The notes: a model not told the origin generated them from the sequence alone. A stretch of DNA of 64,000 nucleotides from Mesorhizobium sp. B4-1-3 (GCF_006439355.1 NZ_VFTG01000009.1:1-64000), one strand, 5' to 3'; counted from the first letter of the stretch, positions 1 to 9,522 are shown. Numbers and translations: made by a program.

Positions 1-908
1 ACGGCCCCTAAGTTCTGGCGCAGTTGCTCCTCGTTGCGCGCGCCGATGATCACGGATGAGACGGTCGGCCGCTGCAGCAGCCAGTTGATGGCGACCTGCG
101 GCACGGTCTTGCCAGTCTCGGCGGCGACCGCTTCCAGAGCATCGACCACCTTGAAAAGATGCTCGTGCTCGACCGGCGGGCCGAAATCGGCGGTGCCGTG
201 CAGCCGGCTCTTTTCCGGCAAGGGCTGGCCGCGGCGGATCTTGCCGGTCAGCCGGCCCCAGCCGAGCGGGCTCCACACCAGCGCGCCGACGCCCTGGTCG
301 AGGCCGAGCGGCATCAACTCCCACTCATAGTCGCGACCGACCAGCGAATAATAGACCTGATGCGCGACGTAGCGCGGGTAGCCGTGCTTTTCCGCGAGGC
401 CGAGCGACTTCATCACCTGCCAGCCGGAGAAGTTGGAGACGCCGACATAGCGCAGCTTGCCGGAGCGCACGAGGTCACCGAGCGCCGACAGCACCTCCTC
501 GACGGGCGTCGAGGCATCGAAGGCATGGAGCTGAAACAGGTCGATATAATCGGTGCCGAGGCGCTTCAGCGCCGCGTCGACGGAGCGGATCAGGCGCGAG
601 CGCGACGAGCCCCAGTCGGCCGGGCCGTCGCCCATCGGCAGCGACGTCTTGGTCGAGATCAGCACCACGTTGCGGCGGCCCTTGATGGCCTCCCCAAGCA
701 CCTCCTCCGAGGCGCCGTTCGAATAGACATCGGCCGTGTCGAACAGATTGACGCCTGCCTCGAGGCAGATGTCGACCAGCCGGCGCGCCTCCTTCGCGTC
801 GCTGTTGCCCCAATGGCCGAAGAGCGGGCCGGAGCCGCCAAAAGTTCCGGCGCCGAAGGAAAGCGCCGGCACTTTCAGGCCGGAAGCGCCGAGAGGTCGA
901 TAGTCCAT
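1..908 (-). CDS. Aldo/keto reductase, 3' end cut by the window edge
   Basis: NADPH-dependent oxidoreductase of the aldo/keto reductase superfamily, probably cytoplasmic; the substrate cannot be told. Translation from the ATG at 908 begins MDYRPLGASGLKVPALSFGA, a classic family N-terminus. The catalytic tetrad is visible at about Asp57 and Tyr62 (NLFDTADVYS), Lys87 (ISTKTS) and His128 (LFQLHAF). The reading frame stays open to base 1, so the C-terminus lies outside the window; about 302 residues are present of a usual 320-350. It lies 36 bp downstream of the MFS exporter gene on the same strand and is probably cotranscribed with it. The divergent LysR gene is the likely regulator. A second reductase of the same family lies at 3269-4318. 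Confidence 0.93.
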   Translation of the reverse strand, partial: MDYRPLGASGLKVPALSFGAGTFGGSGPLFGHWGNSDAKEARRLVDICLEAGVNLFDTADVYSNGASEEVLGEAIKGRRNVVLISTKTSLPMGDGPADWGSSRSRLIRSVDAALKRLGTDYIDLFQLHAFDASTPVEEVLSALGDLVRSGKLRYVGVSNFSGWQVMKSLGLAEKHGYPRYVAHQVYYSLVGRDYEWELMPLGLDQGVGALVWSPLGWGRLTGKIRRGQPLPEKSRLHGTADFGPPVEHEHLFKVVDALEAVAAETGKTVPQVAINWLLQRPTVSSVIIGARNEEQLRQNLGA

Positions 909-944
909 CTTTTTCTCCTGATTGGATGTCGAAGGGGTCAGCGC

Positions 945-2132
945 TCAGCACTGCGCCGTGACCGGCTTGCCGATCGCCCGGCCGCGCTCGAGGCGCAGCG
1001 CGATCAGCACGACGCCGAGCGCCGTGAGCGGCACCAGGCCCGCGACCAGGGGTACGGCGCCGAGGCCGGGGCCGTGGTCGATGACGAAGCCGCCGAGCCA
1101 GGCGCCGATGGCGTTGCCGAGATTGAAGGCGGCGATGTTGAAGGAGGAGGCCAGGCCCTGGCCGGCGCCCTTGGCCTTCTCCAGCACCCACATCTGCAGC
1201 GGCGCGACAGTGGCGAAAGCGGCAGCGCCCAACAGGCCAACGGCGACGATCGCTGCGACCGGCTGGTGGATCGCCGCGGCCATGATGAACAGCACCGCCG
1301 ACAGGCCTATCAGCGTGCCGACGACCGTCGGCACCAGGTGCCGGTCGGCGAGGCGTCCGCCAAGCAGATTGCCCGCTACCAGCCCGCCGCCGAAGACGAG
1401 CAGGATCGGCGATACGGCTCCCTCGGAAAAGCCGGTGACGCGGGTCAGAATCGGCGCCAGATAGGTGAAGGCGGCAAAGACGCCGACCCAGCTCAGCACC
1501 GTGGTCAGAAGGCCGAGCAGCACTGCCCGGCGGCCGAGCACGGCGAGCGTGCCTTCGGAGCTTTCCTCCTCGTCCCGCGTCGCCGGCTCGTCGCGGGGCA
1601 CCAGCAATGCGATCACGGCAAAGGCGATGACGCCGACCAGCGTGACGGCGAGGAAGCTGGAGCGCCAGCCATAAGCCTGGCCGAGCCAGGTGCCGAAGGG
1701 TACGCCGAGGATGTTGGCGACGGTGAGGCCAGTGAACATCAGCGCGATGGCTGAGGCCTTCCTGTTGGGCGCGACCAGGCTGGTGGCGACGACGGAGCCG
1801 ACGCCGAAGAAGGAGGCGTGGGCGAAGGCGGTGAGCACACGCGCCGCCATCAGCGTCCAGTAGTCGGGCGCCAGCGCGCAGGCCAGGTTGCCGACGGTGA
1901 AGACCACCATGAGCGCAAGCAGCAGGGTCTTCTTCGCCAGGCGGCCGGTCAAGGCGCCAAGCAGCGGCGCGCCGACGACGACGCCCAGCGCATAGCCGGA
2001 AATGAGCAGGCCCGCCGCCGAGATTGAGACGCCGAGATCGGAGCTGACATCGAGCAGCAGGCCCATGATGACGAATTCGGTGACACCGATGCCGAAGGCG
2101 CCGGCGGTGAGGGCATAGAGAGCAAGGGGCAT
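945..2132 (-). CDS. MFS drug/sugar exporter, AraJ/YdhP-like
   Basis: Inner-membrane major facilitator transporter of 395 residues with about 12 hydrophobic segments, resembling the DHA1 branch (AraJ/YdhP-type proton-driven efflux). The start at 2132 (MPLALYALTAGAFGIGVTEF) puts the first membrane helix at the N-terminus. An upstream in-frame ATG would add about 59 mostly polar residues translated from the intergenic palindrome and is unlikely. The loop motif GRLAKKTLLL follows the second helix, as expected in MFS proteins. The gene is transcribed away from a LysR gene, with an aldo/keto reductase gene 36 bp downstream, so a LysR-controlled efflux and detoxification pair is a reasonable inference. 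The true substrate is unknown. Confidence 0.9.
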   Translation of the reverse strand: MPLALYALTAGAFGIGVTEFVIMGLLLDVSSDLGVSISAAGLLISGYALGVVVGAPLLGALTGRLAKKTLLLALMVVFTVGNLACALAPDYWTLMAARVLTAFAHASFFGVGSVVATSLVAPNRKASAIALMFTGLTVANILGVPFGTWLGQAYGWRSSFLAVTLVGVIAFAVIALLVPRDEPATRDEEESSEGTLAVLGRRAVLLGLLTTVLSWVGVFAAFTYLAPILTRVTGFSEGAVSPILLVFGGGLVAGNLLGGRLADRHLVPTVVGTLIGLSAVLFIMAAAIHQPVAAIVAVGLLGAAAFATVAPLQMWVLEKAKGAGQGLASSFNIAAFNLGNAIGAWLGGFVIDHGPGLGAVPLVAGLVPLTALGVVLIALRLERGRAIGKPVTAQC

Positions 2133-2191
2133 GGCAATTGTCCGTCTGGTCCAGGAAAGGACGCTCAGTCCCGCGCCCCAAATCTTTGCTG

Positions 2192-2238
2192 GCGCATGAT
2201 CTCCCGAAAACCGGTTTCCACTTTTCAGGATCATGCGC
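2192..2238. repeat. Rhizobial palindromic repeat (GCATGATC type)
   Basis: A 47-bp palindrome between the divergent MFS and LysR genes. The ends GCGCATGATC and GATCATGCGC are perfect inverted repeats, with the inner block CGAAAACCGGTTTCCACTTT between them. A second copy of the same type is at 56625-56674. Such elements are common in rhizobial intergenic DNA. This copy lies where the divergent promoters should be, so it may separate or influence them. Confidence 0.85.
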
Positions 2239-2311
2239 GGAGAAGATCGTGATCGGGCAAGCTGTGAACCAGCCTTGCACCAGGCACATTTTCTGTGAAA
2301 TAGATTCATGA

Positions 2312-3217
2312 ATGGCGAGGCCCGACATCAACCGCTCCGGTGAGATCGAAGTGTTTATCCGCGTCGTCGAGGCGGGCAGCTTTTCCGCCGCGGCGCGGGC
2401 GCTGCGGATGACGCCGTCGGCGGTGAGCAAGCTGATCGCGCGGCTGGAGGCGCGGCTCGGCGCGCGGCTGATCAGCCGCTCGACGCGCAAGCTGCAACTG
2501 ACGCCGGAAGGCCTGGCCTTCCATGACAGCGGCGCGCGGATCCTCGCCGATCTCGACGCGGCCGAACGGGAAGCCGCGGCGGGCGCGGCGCCGCGCGGCA
2601 GGCTGAGGGTCAATTCCTATGTGCCGTTCGGCCAGCACCGCTTGATGGAATTGCTGCCGCGTTTCCTGGAGCGCTATCCCGAGATTTTCGTCGAAGCCGT
2701 GCTGACCGACAGTGTCATCGATCTTCTGGAGGAGCGCGCCGATGTCGCCATCCGCGCCGGGCCGCTGCGCGAGTCACGCCTGGTTGCGCGCAAGCTCGGC
2801 CAGAGCCGGATGGTGCTGGTCGCGTCGCCTGCCTATCTCGAAGCGCGCGGCACGCCACGCGCATTGTCCGACCTCGTCCGCCACAACATGTTGGCCTTCG
2901 GCTTCGCCAGGCATATCGAAGGCTGGCCCTTCGTCGATGCGGCAGGCAAATCGATCATCATGCCGATCGTCGGAAACATGTCGCTGACCGACGGCGAGGC
3001 GATGCGGCGAACGACGCTGGCCGGCGCCGGCATAGCGCGGCTGGCGCGCTGGCATGTCGAGCCCGACATCGCCGCGGGGCGTCTCGTGCCGTTGCTCGAG
3101 CAATTCAATCCAGGCGACGAGGAGCCGACGCACGCCGTCTATGTCGGCCAGGGCAAGCATCTGCCGGCCCGCGTGCGGGCCTTCCTCGACTTTCTCGCGG
3201 AGACCGTCCGTCTCTGA
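2312..3217 (+). CDS. LysR family transcriptional regulator
   Basis: DNA-binding regulator of 301 residues, the usual LysR length. The N-terminal winged helix-turn-helix covers about residues 10-67 (FSAAARALRMTPSAVSKLIA region), followed by a periplasmic-binding-protein-like effector domain from about residue 90. ATG at 2312 is chosen because it gives the normal short lead into the helix-turn-helix. The gene is divergent from the MFS exporter and reductase genes, the normal geometry for a LysR protein controlling its neighbours. It ends close to the convergent reductase gene at 3269. The inducer is unknown. Confidence 0.93.
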   Translation: MARPDINRSGEIEVFIRVVEAGSFSAAARALRMTPSAVSKLIARLEARLGARLISRSTRKLQLTPEGLAFHDSGARILADLDAAEREAAAGAAPRGRLRVNSYVPFGQHRLMELLPRFLERYPEIFVEAVLTDSVIDLLEERADVAIRAGPLRESRLVARKLGQSRMVLVASPAYLEARGTPRALSDLVRHNMLAFGFARHIEGWPFVDAAGKSIIMPIVGNMSLTDGEAMRRTTLAGAGIARLARWHVEPDIAAGRLVPLLEQFNPGDEEPTHAVYVGQGKHLPARVRAFLDFLAETVRL

Positions 3218-3226
3218 GTGTGGAAA

Positions 3227-3253
3227 GAGCCGCGCGCCGGTGGCACGCGGCTC
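3227..3253. terminator. Possible bidirectional hairpin between convergent genes
   Basis: Arms GAGCCGCG and CGCGGCTC form a perfect 8-bp stem between the stop codons of the LysR gene and the convergent reductase gene. No T-run follows, so its role as a terminator is only suggested by position. Confidence 0.4.
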
Positions 3254-3268
3254 ACTGCTCGAACGGAA

Positions 3269-4318
3269 TTACGCCTTCGGCACGAACGGTGCCGGACGCC
3301 GGCCGGCGCCTTGCCGCTCCAGCATCCAGCCAGGATATTCGGCAGGCAGCGCGCTCACCTCGTCGAGCCTGGCGAGATCGTCGGCGTCGAGCTGCAAGCC
3401 GGTGGCGGCGAGGTTCTGCTCGAGCTGGTCCATGCGGCTGGCGCCGATAATGACGCTCATGACGAAGGGTTTTGCCAGCACGTAGCCCAGCGCCACCGTG
3501 GCGACGCTGACGCCGTGCTTCTTGGCGACCTCGCGCATGACGGCAACCGCCGCCCAGGCGCGGTCCTCATTGACCGGCGGGAAGTTGAAGGAGGCGCGGC
3601 GGCCCTCGCCATTGCCCGGCGCGCCGGGGCCGTATTTGCCGGAAAGCAGCCCGCCCGCCATCGGCGACCAGACCATCAGGCCAAGCTTTTCCTCGTTGAT
3701 CAAGGGCACGATCTCGCGCTCGAGATCGCGGCCGGCGATCGAGTAGTAGGACTGGACGGTCTCGAAACGGGCAAGGCCCTTGCGCTCCGCAATGCCCAGC
3801 GCCTTGGCGATGCGCCAGGCCTGCCAGTTGGAGACGCCCACATAGCGCACCTTGCCGCTGGCGACGAGGTCGTCGAGCGCGCGCAGCGTCTCGTCGATCG
3901 GCGTCACCGTGTCGGTGCCGTGCAGCTGATAGAGATCGATATGGTCGAGCTGCAGCCGCTTCAGGCTGCCATCGACCGAATCCATGATGTGGCCGCGCGA
4001 GGAGCCGCGATCGTTCGGCCCGTTGCCCATGGCGCCGTGCACCTTGGTGGCGACGATGACGTCCGAGCGTCTGACGCCGAGATCCTTGAGCGATTGTCCC
4101 AGCAATTGCTCGGACTGGCCGAAGGAATAGACGTCGGCCGTGTCGAAGAAATTGACGCCGGCGGCGATCGAGCGGCCGACGATCTCGTTGACGCCCTTCT
4201 GGTCGAGGCTGGCGATCAGCCCCCATTGGGCGTTCTCGCCGGCGGCGCCGAAGGTCATGGTGCCGAGGCAGAATTCCGAGACGAACAGGCCGGTATTGCC
4301 AAGCTGGTTGTAGCGCAT
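3269..4318 (-). CDS. Aldo/keto reductase
   Basis: Second aldo/keto reductase, 349 residues, full length for the family. Start MRYNQLGNTGLFVSEFCLGT at 4318 matches the canonical N-terminus; a further upstream ATG would add only 14 unlikely residues. The catalytic tetrad is at about Asp59 and Tyr64 (NFFDTADVYSFG), Lys92 (ATKVHG) and His133 (YQLHGTD). The pyridine-nucleotide site appears as SVIIGASRMDQL near the C-terminus. It is most like the YajO/Tas-type group that is broadly active on aldehydes. It converges on the LysR gene and has no obvious operon partner; the substrate is unknown. Confidence 0.93.
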   Translation of the reverse strand: MRYNQLGNTGLFVSEFCLGTMTFGAAGENAQWGLIASLDQKGVNEIVGRSIAAGVNFFDTADVYSFGQSEQLLGQSLKDLGVRRSDVIVATKVHGAMGNGPNDRGSSRGHIMDSVDGSLKRLQLDHIDLYQLHGTDTVTPIDETLRALDDLVASGKVRYVGVSNWQAWRIAKALGIAERKGLARFETVQSYYSIAGRDLEREIVPLINEEKLGLMVWSPMAGGLLSGKYGPGAPGNGEGRRASFNFPPVNEDRAWAAVAVMREVAKKHGVSVATVALGYVLAKPFVMSVIIGASRMDQLEQNLAATGLQLDADDLARLDEVSALPAEYPGWMLERQGAGRRPAPFVPKA

Positions 4319-4441
4319 GGTGAGCTTTCCCCGAGAGAAGGATTGAATGACACCAGGCAAATAGGAACGGACCGTTTCGTTTCAAGTTCTGACGCAAGGG
4401 AGGTGGTCAACTTGACGTGAAGTTGCAATCAGCGGATCTTG

Positions 4442-4843
4442 TCAAACGTCCCAGGGATCGACGACCGTCACGCCCAGGCCTTCGAAGCCGGCCACGTTTC
4501 GAGTGACCAGGATCAGGTCGTGCACAAGAGCGGTCGCCGCAATGAGACTGTCGGCGTTCCCTCGCGTACGTCCCGCCGTGATGCGGCCCCACGCGAGGGC
4601 GACCTCTTCCGTGATCGCCAGGATGCGGTCCGCATTGTCTCGCCGCAGTTCCCGCAGCCAGACGTCAAGCCGCGCTGCCCTGTCGGGATCGGCCTTGCGC
4701 TGCTTGACGATTCCACGTTCGATCTCACCGATGGTGATCACACTGAGACTGATCGAGGTCGGATCCACCGAAGCCAGCCAAGCCGTTGGTTTCGAGAGCC
4801 ACCTTTGCACGTCCGAAACCACGTTCGTGTCGAGCAGGTACAT
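4442..4843 (-). CDS. Type II toxin, VapC/FitB-like PIN-domain ribonuclease
   Basis: Predicted PIN-domain endoribonuclease toxin of 133 residues. Acidic metal-binding residues are in the expected places: Asp5 (YLLDTNV), Glu40 (IGEIERGI) and Asp98 (NADSLIAATA), with the conserved TRN at 114-116. The antitoxin gene lies immediately upstream on the same strand. Its TGA stop overlaps this ATG by one base, so the pair should be translationally coupled. VapC toxins usually cleave tRNA or rRNA when freed from the antitoxin; the target here is not known. Confidence 0.9.
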   Translation of the reverse strand: MYLLDTNVVSDVQRWLSKPTAWLASVDPTSISLSVITIGEIERGIVKQRKADPDRAARLDVWLRELRRDNADRILAITEEVALAWGRITAGRTRGNADSLIAATALVHDLILVTRNVAGFEGLGVTVVDPWDV

Positions 4844-5097
4844 CAGAGATCAATATCCCTGATCATCGTATCCGAGCGGCGGGTGATTTCCTTATCAAAC
4901 TCATCGTCCCAGCCGGGGCCGGTAAGAAGATATTCAGCGAGCGATTTCTTCTTCCCCGCAAGGCGGTCGTAGTCCTCGGCGGAAAGCACGACCGCAGCCC
5001 GTTCGCCGCGAAGCGTCACCGTCTGCGGCCCTTCGGTCCGGGCGCGCTGGACCACTTTTGAAAAATTGTTCTTTGCGTCCTGAAGATGCCAGTTCAT
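4843..5097 (-). CDS. Type II antitoxin, Phd/YefM-like
   Basis: Antitoxin of 84 residues. The N-terminus MNWHLQDAKNNFSKVV and the segment VTLRGERAAVVLSAEDYDRL match the Phd/YefM DNA-binding fold. The acidic C-terminal part (about 50-84) should wrap the PIN toxin. A clear AGGAG lies just before the ATG. Family members bind their own promoter, and a palindrome lies directly upstream (5107-5123). It is followed without a gap by the toxin gene. Confidence 0.9.
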   Translation of the reverse strand: MNWHLQDAKNNFSKVVQRARTEGPQTVTLRGERAAVVLSAEDYDRLAGKKKSLAEYLLTGPGWDDEFDKEITRRSDTMIRDIDL

Positions 5098-5106
5098 GCG
5101 CAGCTC

Positions 5107-5123
5107 CTAGCTAGCTTGGCTAG
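5107..5123. promoter_or_regulatory. Probable autoregulatory operator of the toxin-antitoxin pair
   Basis: The sequence CTAGCTTGGCTAG is an inverted repeat (CTAGC, 3-bp spacer, GCTAG) with a further overlapping CTAGCTAGC. It lies about 10-25 bp upstream of the antitoxin ATG, next to an AT-rich TATAAT-like stretch read on the other strand. This is where a Phd-type antitoxin would bind. The assignment is inferred from position and symmetry. Confidence 0.55.
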
Positions 5124-5183
5124 ATATAATGCCGCGGCAGCGGGTGATCAATCAGCTCCAGCGAAAAGTAGCGGGTGACGGCG

Positions 5184-5846
5184 TCACCGGCTGCCGAAGA
5201 TCGCCGACCCCACCCTGACGCTGGTCGCGCCGAAGGCGATGGCGGTCTCGTAATCGCCGGACATGCCCATCGAAAGTTTCGCGACGCCGGCCTCGCGGGC
5301 GAGCTTTTCCAGCAGCGCGAAATGCGGGCCGGGGTTTTCATCGGCCGGCGGTATGCACATCATGCCTTCGATGGCGAGACCGTGAACGTCGCGGCAGCGC
5401 TTGACGAAGGCGATCGCCTCGCGCGGCTCGATGCCGGCCTTTTGCGGCTCGGAGCCGGTGTTGACCTGAACGTAAAGTCTTGGCGTCCGGCCCTGCCGGG
5501 CCATTTCCTTCGAGAGCTCCGCGGCGATCTTCTCGCGGTCGACAGTCTCGATAACATCGAAAAGCGCGACCGCTTCCTTTGCCTTGTTGGATTGAAGCGG
5601 ACCGATCAGATGCAGTTCCAGATCGGCAAATGCCGCTTTCAGCGCCGGCCATTTGCCCTGGGCTTCCTGCACACGGTTCTCGCCGAAAACGCGCTGGCCG
5701 GCCTCGATCACAGGGCGGATGTCCTCGGCCGTGAAGGTCTTCGACACGGCGACAAGCGTAACGGCGCCGGGCTCGCGCCTTGCCTCGCGCTCGGCGCTCG
5801 CGATCTTCGCCTTGACCGCATGAAGCTGCTCTACGGCGTTCGTCAT
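5184..5846 (-). CDS. yggS: PLP homeostasis protein, YggS/PROSC family
   Basis: Cytosolic pyridoxal-phosphate-binding protein of 220 residues that buffers PLP and influences amino acid and vitamin B6 balance; it has the alanine-racemase N-terminal barrel fold but no known racemase activity. The PLP lysine is visible at Lys36 in LVAVSKTFTA. HLIGPLQSNKAKEA and LSMGMSGDYETAIAFGATSVR are family signatures. Start MTNAVEQLHAVK at 5846 is preferred over an ATG 21 codons upstream, which has no family-like sequence. Divergent from leuS, a common rhizobial arrangement. A GGTGAC/GTCACC hairpin overlaps the stop codon. Confidence 0.95.
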   Translation of the reverse strand: MTNAVEQLHAVKAKIASAEREARREPGAVTLVAVSKTFTAEDIRPVIEAGQRVFGENRVQEAQGKWPALKAAFADLELHLIGPLQSNKAKEAVALFDVIETVDREKIAAELSKEMARQGRTPRLYVQVNTGSEPQKAGIEPREAIAFVKRCRDVHGLAIEGMMCIPPADENPGPHFALLEKLAREAGVAKLSMGMSGDYETAIAFGATSVRVGSAIFGSR

Positions 5847-5957
5847 GCCACTATCCTGCCTATAGTTTTCATGGCCGGGCCGGCTCGCCGCAGTTGACGG
5901 GTCCGGCAATCCATGGTGAACACCGCGACGACATTGTCTCGGCTGCCGGCCCAGGCC

Positions 5958-6090
5958 TGTCGATATTCAGGTGATGCCGGCCTGCAAATGCCCGGTTTCC
6001 TGCGTTTCTGGTGCTCACGTACCTTAAGTACGCTCCGCTCCGGTTCTCGGAACCCGCCATTTTCGGCTCGGCCCGACCTGAATATCAACA
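5958..6090 (+). repeat. 133-bp interspersed repeat, copy 1
   Basis: Terminal inverted repeats TGTCGATATTCAGGT and ACCTGAATATCAACA bound the element. The core carries the GCCGGCCTGCAAATG block and the inner palindrome CGTACCTTAAGTACG, then GCTCCGCTCCGGTTCTC. It lies between divergent yggS and leuS, just ahead of leuS. Further copies at 9338, 49147 and 53025 are in the same orientation. Confidence 0.9.
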
Positions 6091-6137
6091 CGCCTCAATC
6101 CAGCACCGCGCACCTGCTTTTAAGTGAAAAACATCCG

Positions 6138-8765
6138 ATGGCAACTGAACGATACAATCCGCGCACGTCAGAGCCCAAATGGCAGAAGGCCTGGGCCGAA
6201 AAGAAGCTGTTCGAGGCCCGCAACGACGACCCGAAGCCGAAATACTACGTGCTCGAAATGTTCCCCTATCCGTCGGGCAAGATCCATATCGGCCACACCC
6301 GCAACTACACGATGGGCGACGTGGTGGCGCGCTATAAGCGCGCCAAGGGCTTCAACGTGCTGCATCCGATGGGCTGGGACGCGTTCGGCATGCCTGCCGA
6401 AAACGCCGCCATGCAGAACAAGGTCCACCCCAAGGACTGGACCTACGAAAACATCGCGGTCATGCGCGAGCAGCTCAAGATGATGGGCCTGTCGCTCGAC
6501 TGGGCGCGCGAGTTCGCGACCTGTGACGTCGACTACTACCACCGCCAGCAGATGCTGTTCCTCGATTTCGTCGAGAAGGGCCTGGTGACGCGCAAATCCT
6601 CCAAGGTCAACTGGGACCCGGAGGACATGACGGTGCTTGCCAACGAGCAGGTCATCGACGGCCGCGGCTGGCGTTCGGGCGCGCTGGTCGAGCAGCGCGA
6701 ACTGACGCAGTGGTTCTTCAAGATCACCGACTTCGCGCAGGACCTGCTGGATTCGCTCGACGGACTCGAAGAGTGGCCGGAGAAGGTCAAGCTGATGCAG
6801 CATAACTGGATCGGTCGCTCGGAAGGGCTGCTGATACGCTGGCCGCTGGCGAAGCCTGTCGGCGACACACATGAGCTGGAAGTCTATACGACCCGGCCAG
6901 ACACTATCTTCGGCGCCTCCTTCATGGCGGTCGCCGCCGACCATCCGCTGGCGCGGAAGGCTGCAGAGCAAAATGTCGAGCTGGCGAAGTTCATCGAGGA
7001 GGTCCGCCACATGGGCACCTCGGTGGCGGCGCTCGAGACGGCCGAGAAGAAGGGCTTCGACACCGGCATCCGCGTCGTCCATCCGTTCGACGAGAATTGG
7101 ACGCTGCCGGTCTATGTCGCCAATTTCGTGCTGATGGAATACGGCACCGGCGCCATTTTCGGCTGCCCATCGGGCGATCAGCGCGACCTCGACTTCGCTA
7201 ACAAATACGGCCTGCCGGTGATCCCGGTGGTGATGCCGGAAGGTGCCGACGCCAAGACCTTCCAGATCACCGAGGAGGCCTATGTCGATGACGGCGTGAT
7301 GATCAATTCGCGCTTCCTCGACGGCATGAAGCCCGAAAAGGCCTTCAATGAAGTGGCGAAGCTGCTCGAAGCAAAGACGATCGGCGGCCGGCCGATGGCG
7401 GAGCGCAAGGTGAATTTCCGCCTGCGCGACTGGGGCATCTCGCGCCAGCGCTACTGGGGCTGCCCGATCCCGATGATCCATTGCGAGGCCTGCGGCGTGG
7501 TGCCGGTGCCGAAGGCCGACCTGCCGGTGAAGCTGCCCGACGACATCGAGTTCGACCGCCCGGGCAATCCGCTCGACCGGCATCCGACCTGGCGGCATGT
7601 GAAGTGTCCGCAATGCGGCCGCGATGCACGGCGCGAGACCGACACGATGGACACCTTCGTCGATTCGTCCTGGTATTTCGCCCGCTTCACCGCGCCCTGG
7701 GCGAACGAGCCGACCGAGCCTAAGGCGGCCGACGAATGGCTGGCGGTCGACCAGTATATCGGCGGCATAGAGCACGCGATCCTGCATCTGCTCTATTCGC
7801 GCTTCTTCACTCGCGCCATGCGCGAGACCGGTCACCTCAATCTGGCCGAGCCGTTCAAGGGCCTGTTCACGCAAGGCATGGTCGTGCACGAGACCTACCG
7901 TGTCGGGGGCCCATCCAACAACGGACGCTGGCTGTCGCCGAGCGAGGTCAGGCTCGAGGACGCAGGCGGCAAGCGCCGCGCTGTCGAGATCGCCACCGGC
8001 GAGGAGGCGACGATCGGCGCGCTGGAGAAGATGTCGAAGTCGAAGAAGAACACGGTGAGCCCGGAAGAGATCACCGACGGCTACGGCGCCGACACGGCGC
8101 GCTGGTTCATGCTCTCGGATTCGCCGCCGGAGCGCGACGTCGAATGGACCGACGAGGGTGCGGCCGGCGCGCACCGCTTCGTGCAGCGCATCTGGCGCCT
8201 CGTGCAGATCGCGGCCGAGCAGCTGCCCGGTGTGAAACCGGCAGCGGCGAAGGATGGCGAGGCGGGCGCCGTGTCCAAGGCCGCGCACAAGATCCTGAAG
8301 GCGGTCGGCGAAGATATCGAGAAGCTCGGCTTCAACCGCGCCATCGCCCGCATCTACGAGCTCGCCAACGCGCTGGCGACGCCGCTCAACGATGTCTCCG
8401 AGGGCAAGGCGGACACCGCGCTGAAAAGCGCCTGCCGCGAGGCGGTGGAAATCCTGGTGCACATCATCGCGCCGGTCATGCCGCATCTGGCGGAGGAATG
8501 CTGGGAAGCGCTGGGCGGTACGGAGATGATCGCCGAGCGGCCGTGGCCGGTCTACGATCCGGCGCTGGTCGTCGACAACGAGATCGTGCTGCCGGTGCAG
8601 GTCAACGGCAAGAAGCGCGGGGATTTGACAATTGCCCGCGACGCGGATCAAGGTGCCGTCGAAAAAGCGGTGCTGGCTCTCGACTTCGTGCAAAAGGCAC
8701 TGGAAGGTAAAGCTCCGCGCAAGGTGATCATCGTCCCGCAGAGGATCGTCAATGTCGTTGCCTGA
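6138..8765 (+). CDS. leuS: Leucyl-tRNA synthetase
   Basis: Class I aminoacyl-tRNA synthetase of 875 residues that charges tRNA-Leu in the cytosol. The HIGH signature is at 50-53 ([13 protein letters not shown]) and the KMSKS loop at about 631-635 ([10 protein letters not shown]). Between them lie the editing domain and a Cys-rich zinc-like segment (CEACG, CPQCG). Start [19 protein letters not shown] at 6138 is the family N-terminus; an in-frame upstream extension reads through the repeat at 5958-6090 and is not real. The stop overlaps lptE by 14 bp, indicating an operon. Confidence 0.98.
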   Translation: MATERYNPRTSEPKWQKAWAEKKLFEARNDDPKPKYYVLEMFPYPSGKIHIGHTRNYTMGDVVARYKRAKGFNVLHPMGWDAFGMPAENAAMQNKVHPKDWTYENIAVMREQLKMMGLSLDWAREFATCDVDYYHRQQMLFLDFVEKGLVTRKSSKVNWDPEDMTVLANEQVIDGRGWRSGALVEQRELTQWFFKITDFAQDLLDSLDGLEEWPEKVKLMQHNWIGRSEGLLIRWPLAKPVGDTHELEVYTTRPDTIFGASFMAVAADHPLARKAAEQNVELAKFIEEVRHMGTSVAALETAEKKGFDTGIRVVHPFDENWTLPVYVANFVLMEYGTGAIFGCPSGDQRDLDFANKYGLPVIPVVMPEGADAKTFQITEEAYVDDGVMINSRFLDGMKPEKAFNEVAKLLEAKTIGGRPMAERKVNFRLRDWGISRQRYWGCPIPMIHCEACGVVPVPKADLPVKLPDDIEFDRPGNPLDRHPTWRHVKCPQCGRDARRETDTMDTFVDSSWYFARFTAPWANEPTEPKAADEWLAVDQYIGGIEHAILHLLYSRFFTRAMRETGHLNLAEPFKGLFTQGMVVHETYRVGGPSNNGRWLSPSEVRLEDAGGKRRAVEIATGEEATIGALEKMSKSKKNTVSPEEITDGYGADTARWFMLSDSPPERDVEWTDEGAAGAHRFVQRIWRLVQIAAEQLPGVKPAAAKDGEAGAVSKAAHKILKAVGEDIEKLGFNRAIARIYELANALATPLNDVSEGKADTALKSACREAVEILVHIIAPVMPHLAEECWEALGGTEMIAERPWPVYDPALVVDNEIVLPVQVNGKKRGDLTIARDADQGAVEKAVLALDFVQKALEGKAPRKVIIVPQRIVNVVA

Positions 8766-9333
8766 TCCGGTGAAGTCACAAGCGCCCCGCCTGCGCGGCC
8801 GCCTTGCGGTCTGCGGCATGGCCGCCGCGCTTGCGTTGGTCTCGGCGTGCACGGTCAGGCCTCTCTATTCCAACCAGCCGCTGTCGCCCGGGTCGCAACT
8901 CAGCGCCTCCGCCGAGCTGGCCTCCATCTCGATCAAGCCGGTCAAGACCCGCTACGCGCAGCAGGTGCGCAACAATCTGATCTTCGCCTTCGGGCAGGGC
9001 TCGGGCGAACCGGCCTCGCCGGCCTACACACTCGATCTCGGCGTCACCGAGCTGGTCGAATCGGCGGCTATCGTGCAGGTGCAGACCCAGGAAGACGAGC
9101 CGACGGCGGGCACGGTCACGCTGAGCGCCAACTATGTGCTGAGAGACACCGCGACCAACACGGTGATTGCCGTCGGCAAGCGCTCGATCCCCTCATCCTT
9201 CGACCGGCCGCGCCAGGAATTCGCGGCCTATCGCGCACAGATCGACGCCGAGAACCGCGCCGCCCGCGAACTGGCCGACCTGCTGCGGCTGTCGATCGCG
9301 CAGGATCTGGCCAAGCACGGCAAGAAAGCCTGA
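8752..9333 (+). CDS. lptE: LPS-assembly lipoprotein LptE
   Basis: Outer-membrane lipoprotein of 193 residues that partners LptD in placing lipopolysaccharide in the outer leaflet. The N-terminal signal segment is about residues 17-32 and a lipobox LVSAC puts the lipidated cysteine at Cys33. The body ([34 protein letters not shown]) fits the LptE fold. The ATG lies inside the last codons of leuS, so translation is coupled. In many alphaproteobacteria holA follows lptE; here the gene ends in a 132-bp repeat and a convergent transaldolase gene instead. Confidence 0.9.
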   Translation: MSLPDPVKSQAPRLRGRLAVCGMAAALALVSACTVRPLYSNQPLSPGSQLSASAELASISIKPVKTRYAQQVRNNLIFAFGQGSGEPASPAYTLDLGVTELVESAAIVQVQTQEDEPTAGTVTLSANYVLRDTATNTVIAVGKRSIPSSFDRPRQEFAAYRAQIDAENRAARELADLLRLSIAQDLAKHGKKA

Positions 9334-9337
9334 GGCA

Positions 9338-9469
9338 TGTCGATATTCAGGTGAGGCCGGCCTGCAAATGCCGGTTTCCTGCGCTTCCGGTGCTCACGTA
9401 CTTTAAGTACGCTCCGCTCCGGTTCTCGCAAACCGTCATTTTCAGCTCGCCCTGACCTGAATCTCAACA
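9338..9469 (+). repeat. 133-bp interspersed repeat, copy 2
   Basis: Starts 4 bp after the lptE stop codon with TGTCGATATTCAGGT and ends ACCTGAATCTCAACA. Inner palindrome CGTACTTTAAGTACG is perfect. Same orientation as the preceding gene, so the element would form the 3' untranslated end of the leuS-lptE message. Confidence 0.92.
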
Positions 9470-9497
9470 CGCCTCCGCGCGCCGCTTGAGCCTACAG

Positions 9498-9522
9498 AAA
9501 AGGCCGGTCGCCCGGCCTTTTT
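9498..9522. terminator. Bidirectional rho-independent terminator
   Basis: Stem AAAAGGCCGG / CCGGCCTTTT with a 4-base loop and T/A runs on both sides, between convergent lptE and the transaldolase gene. It can serve both strands. Confidence 0.9.

Noticed and set aside
159..1754. Plus-strand 531-codon frame over the first reductase and MFS genes
   Set aside because: Shadow of two well-supported minus-strand genes.
6168..8852. Very long open frame antisense to leuS (894 codons), and similar long antisense frames at 475-2613, 13996-15927 and 47224-49131
   Set aside because: They mirror real genes in GC-rich DNA. Their translations are rich in Arg/Ala/His, without family motifs or ribosome sites.
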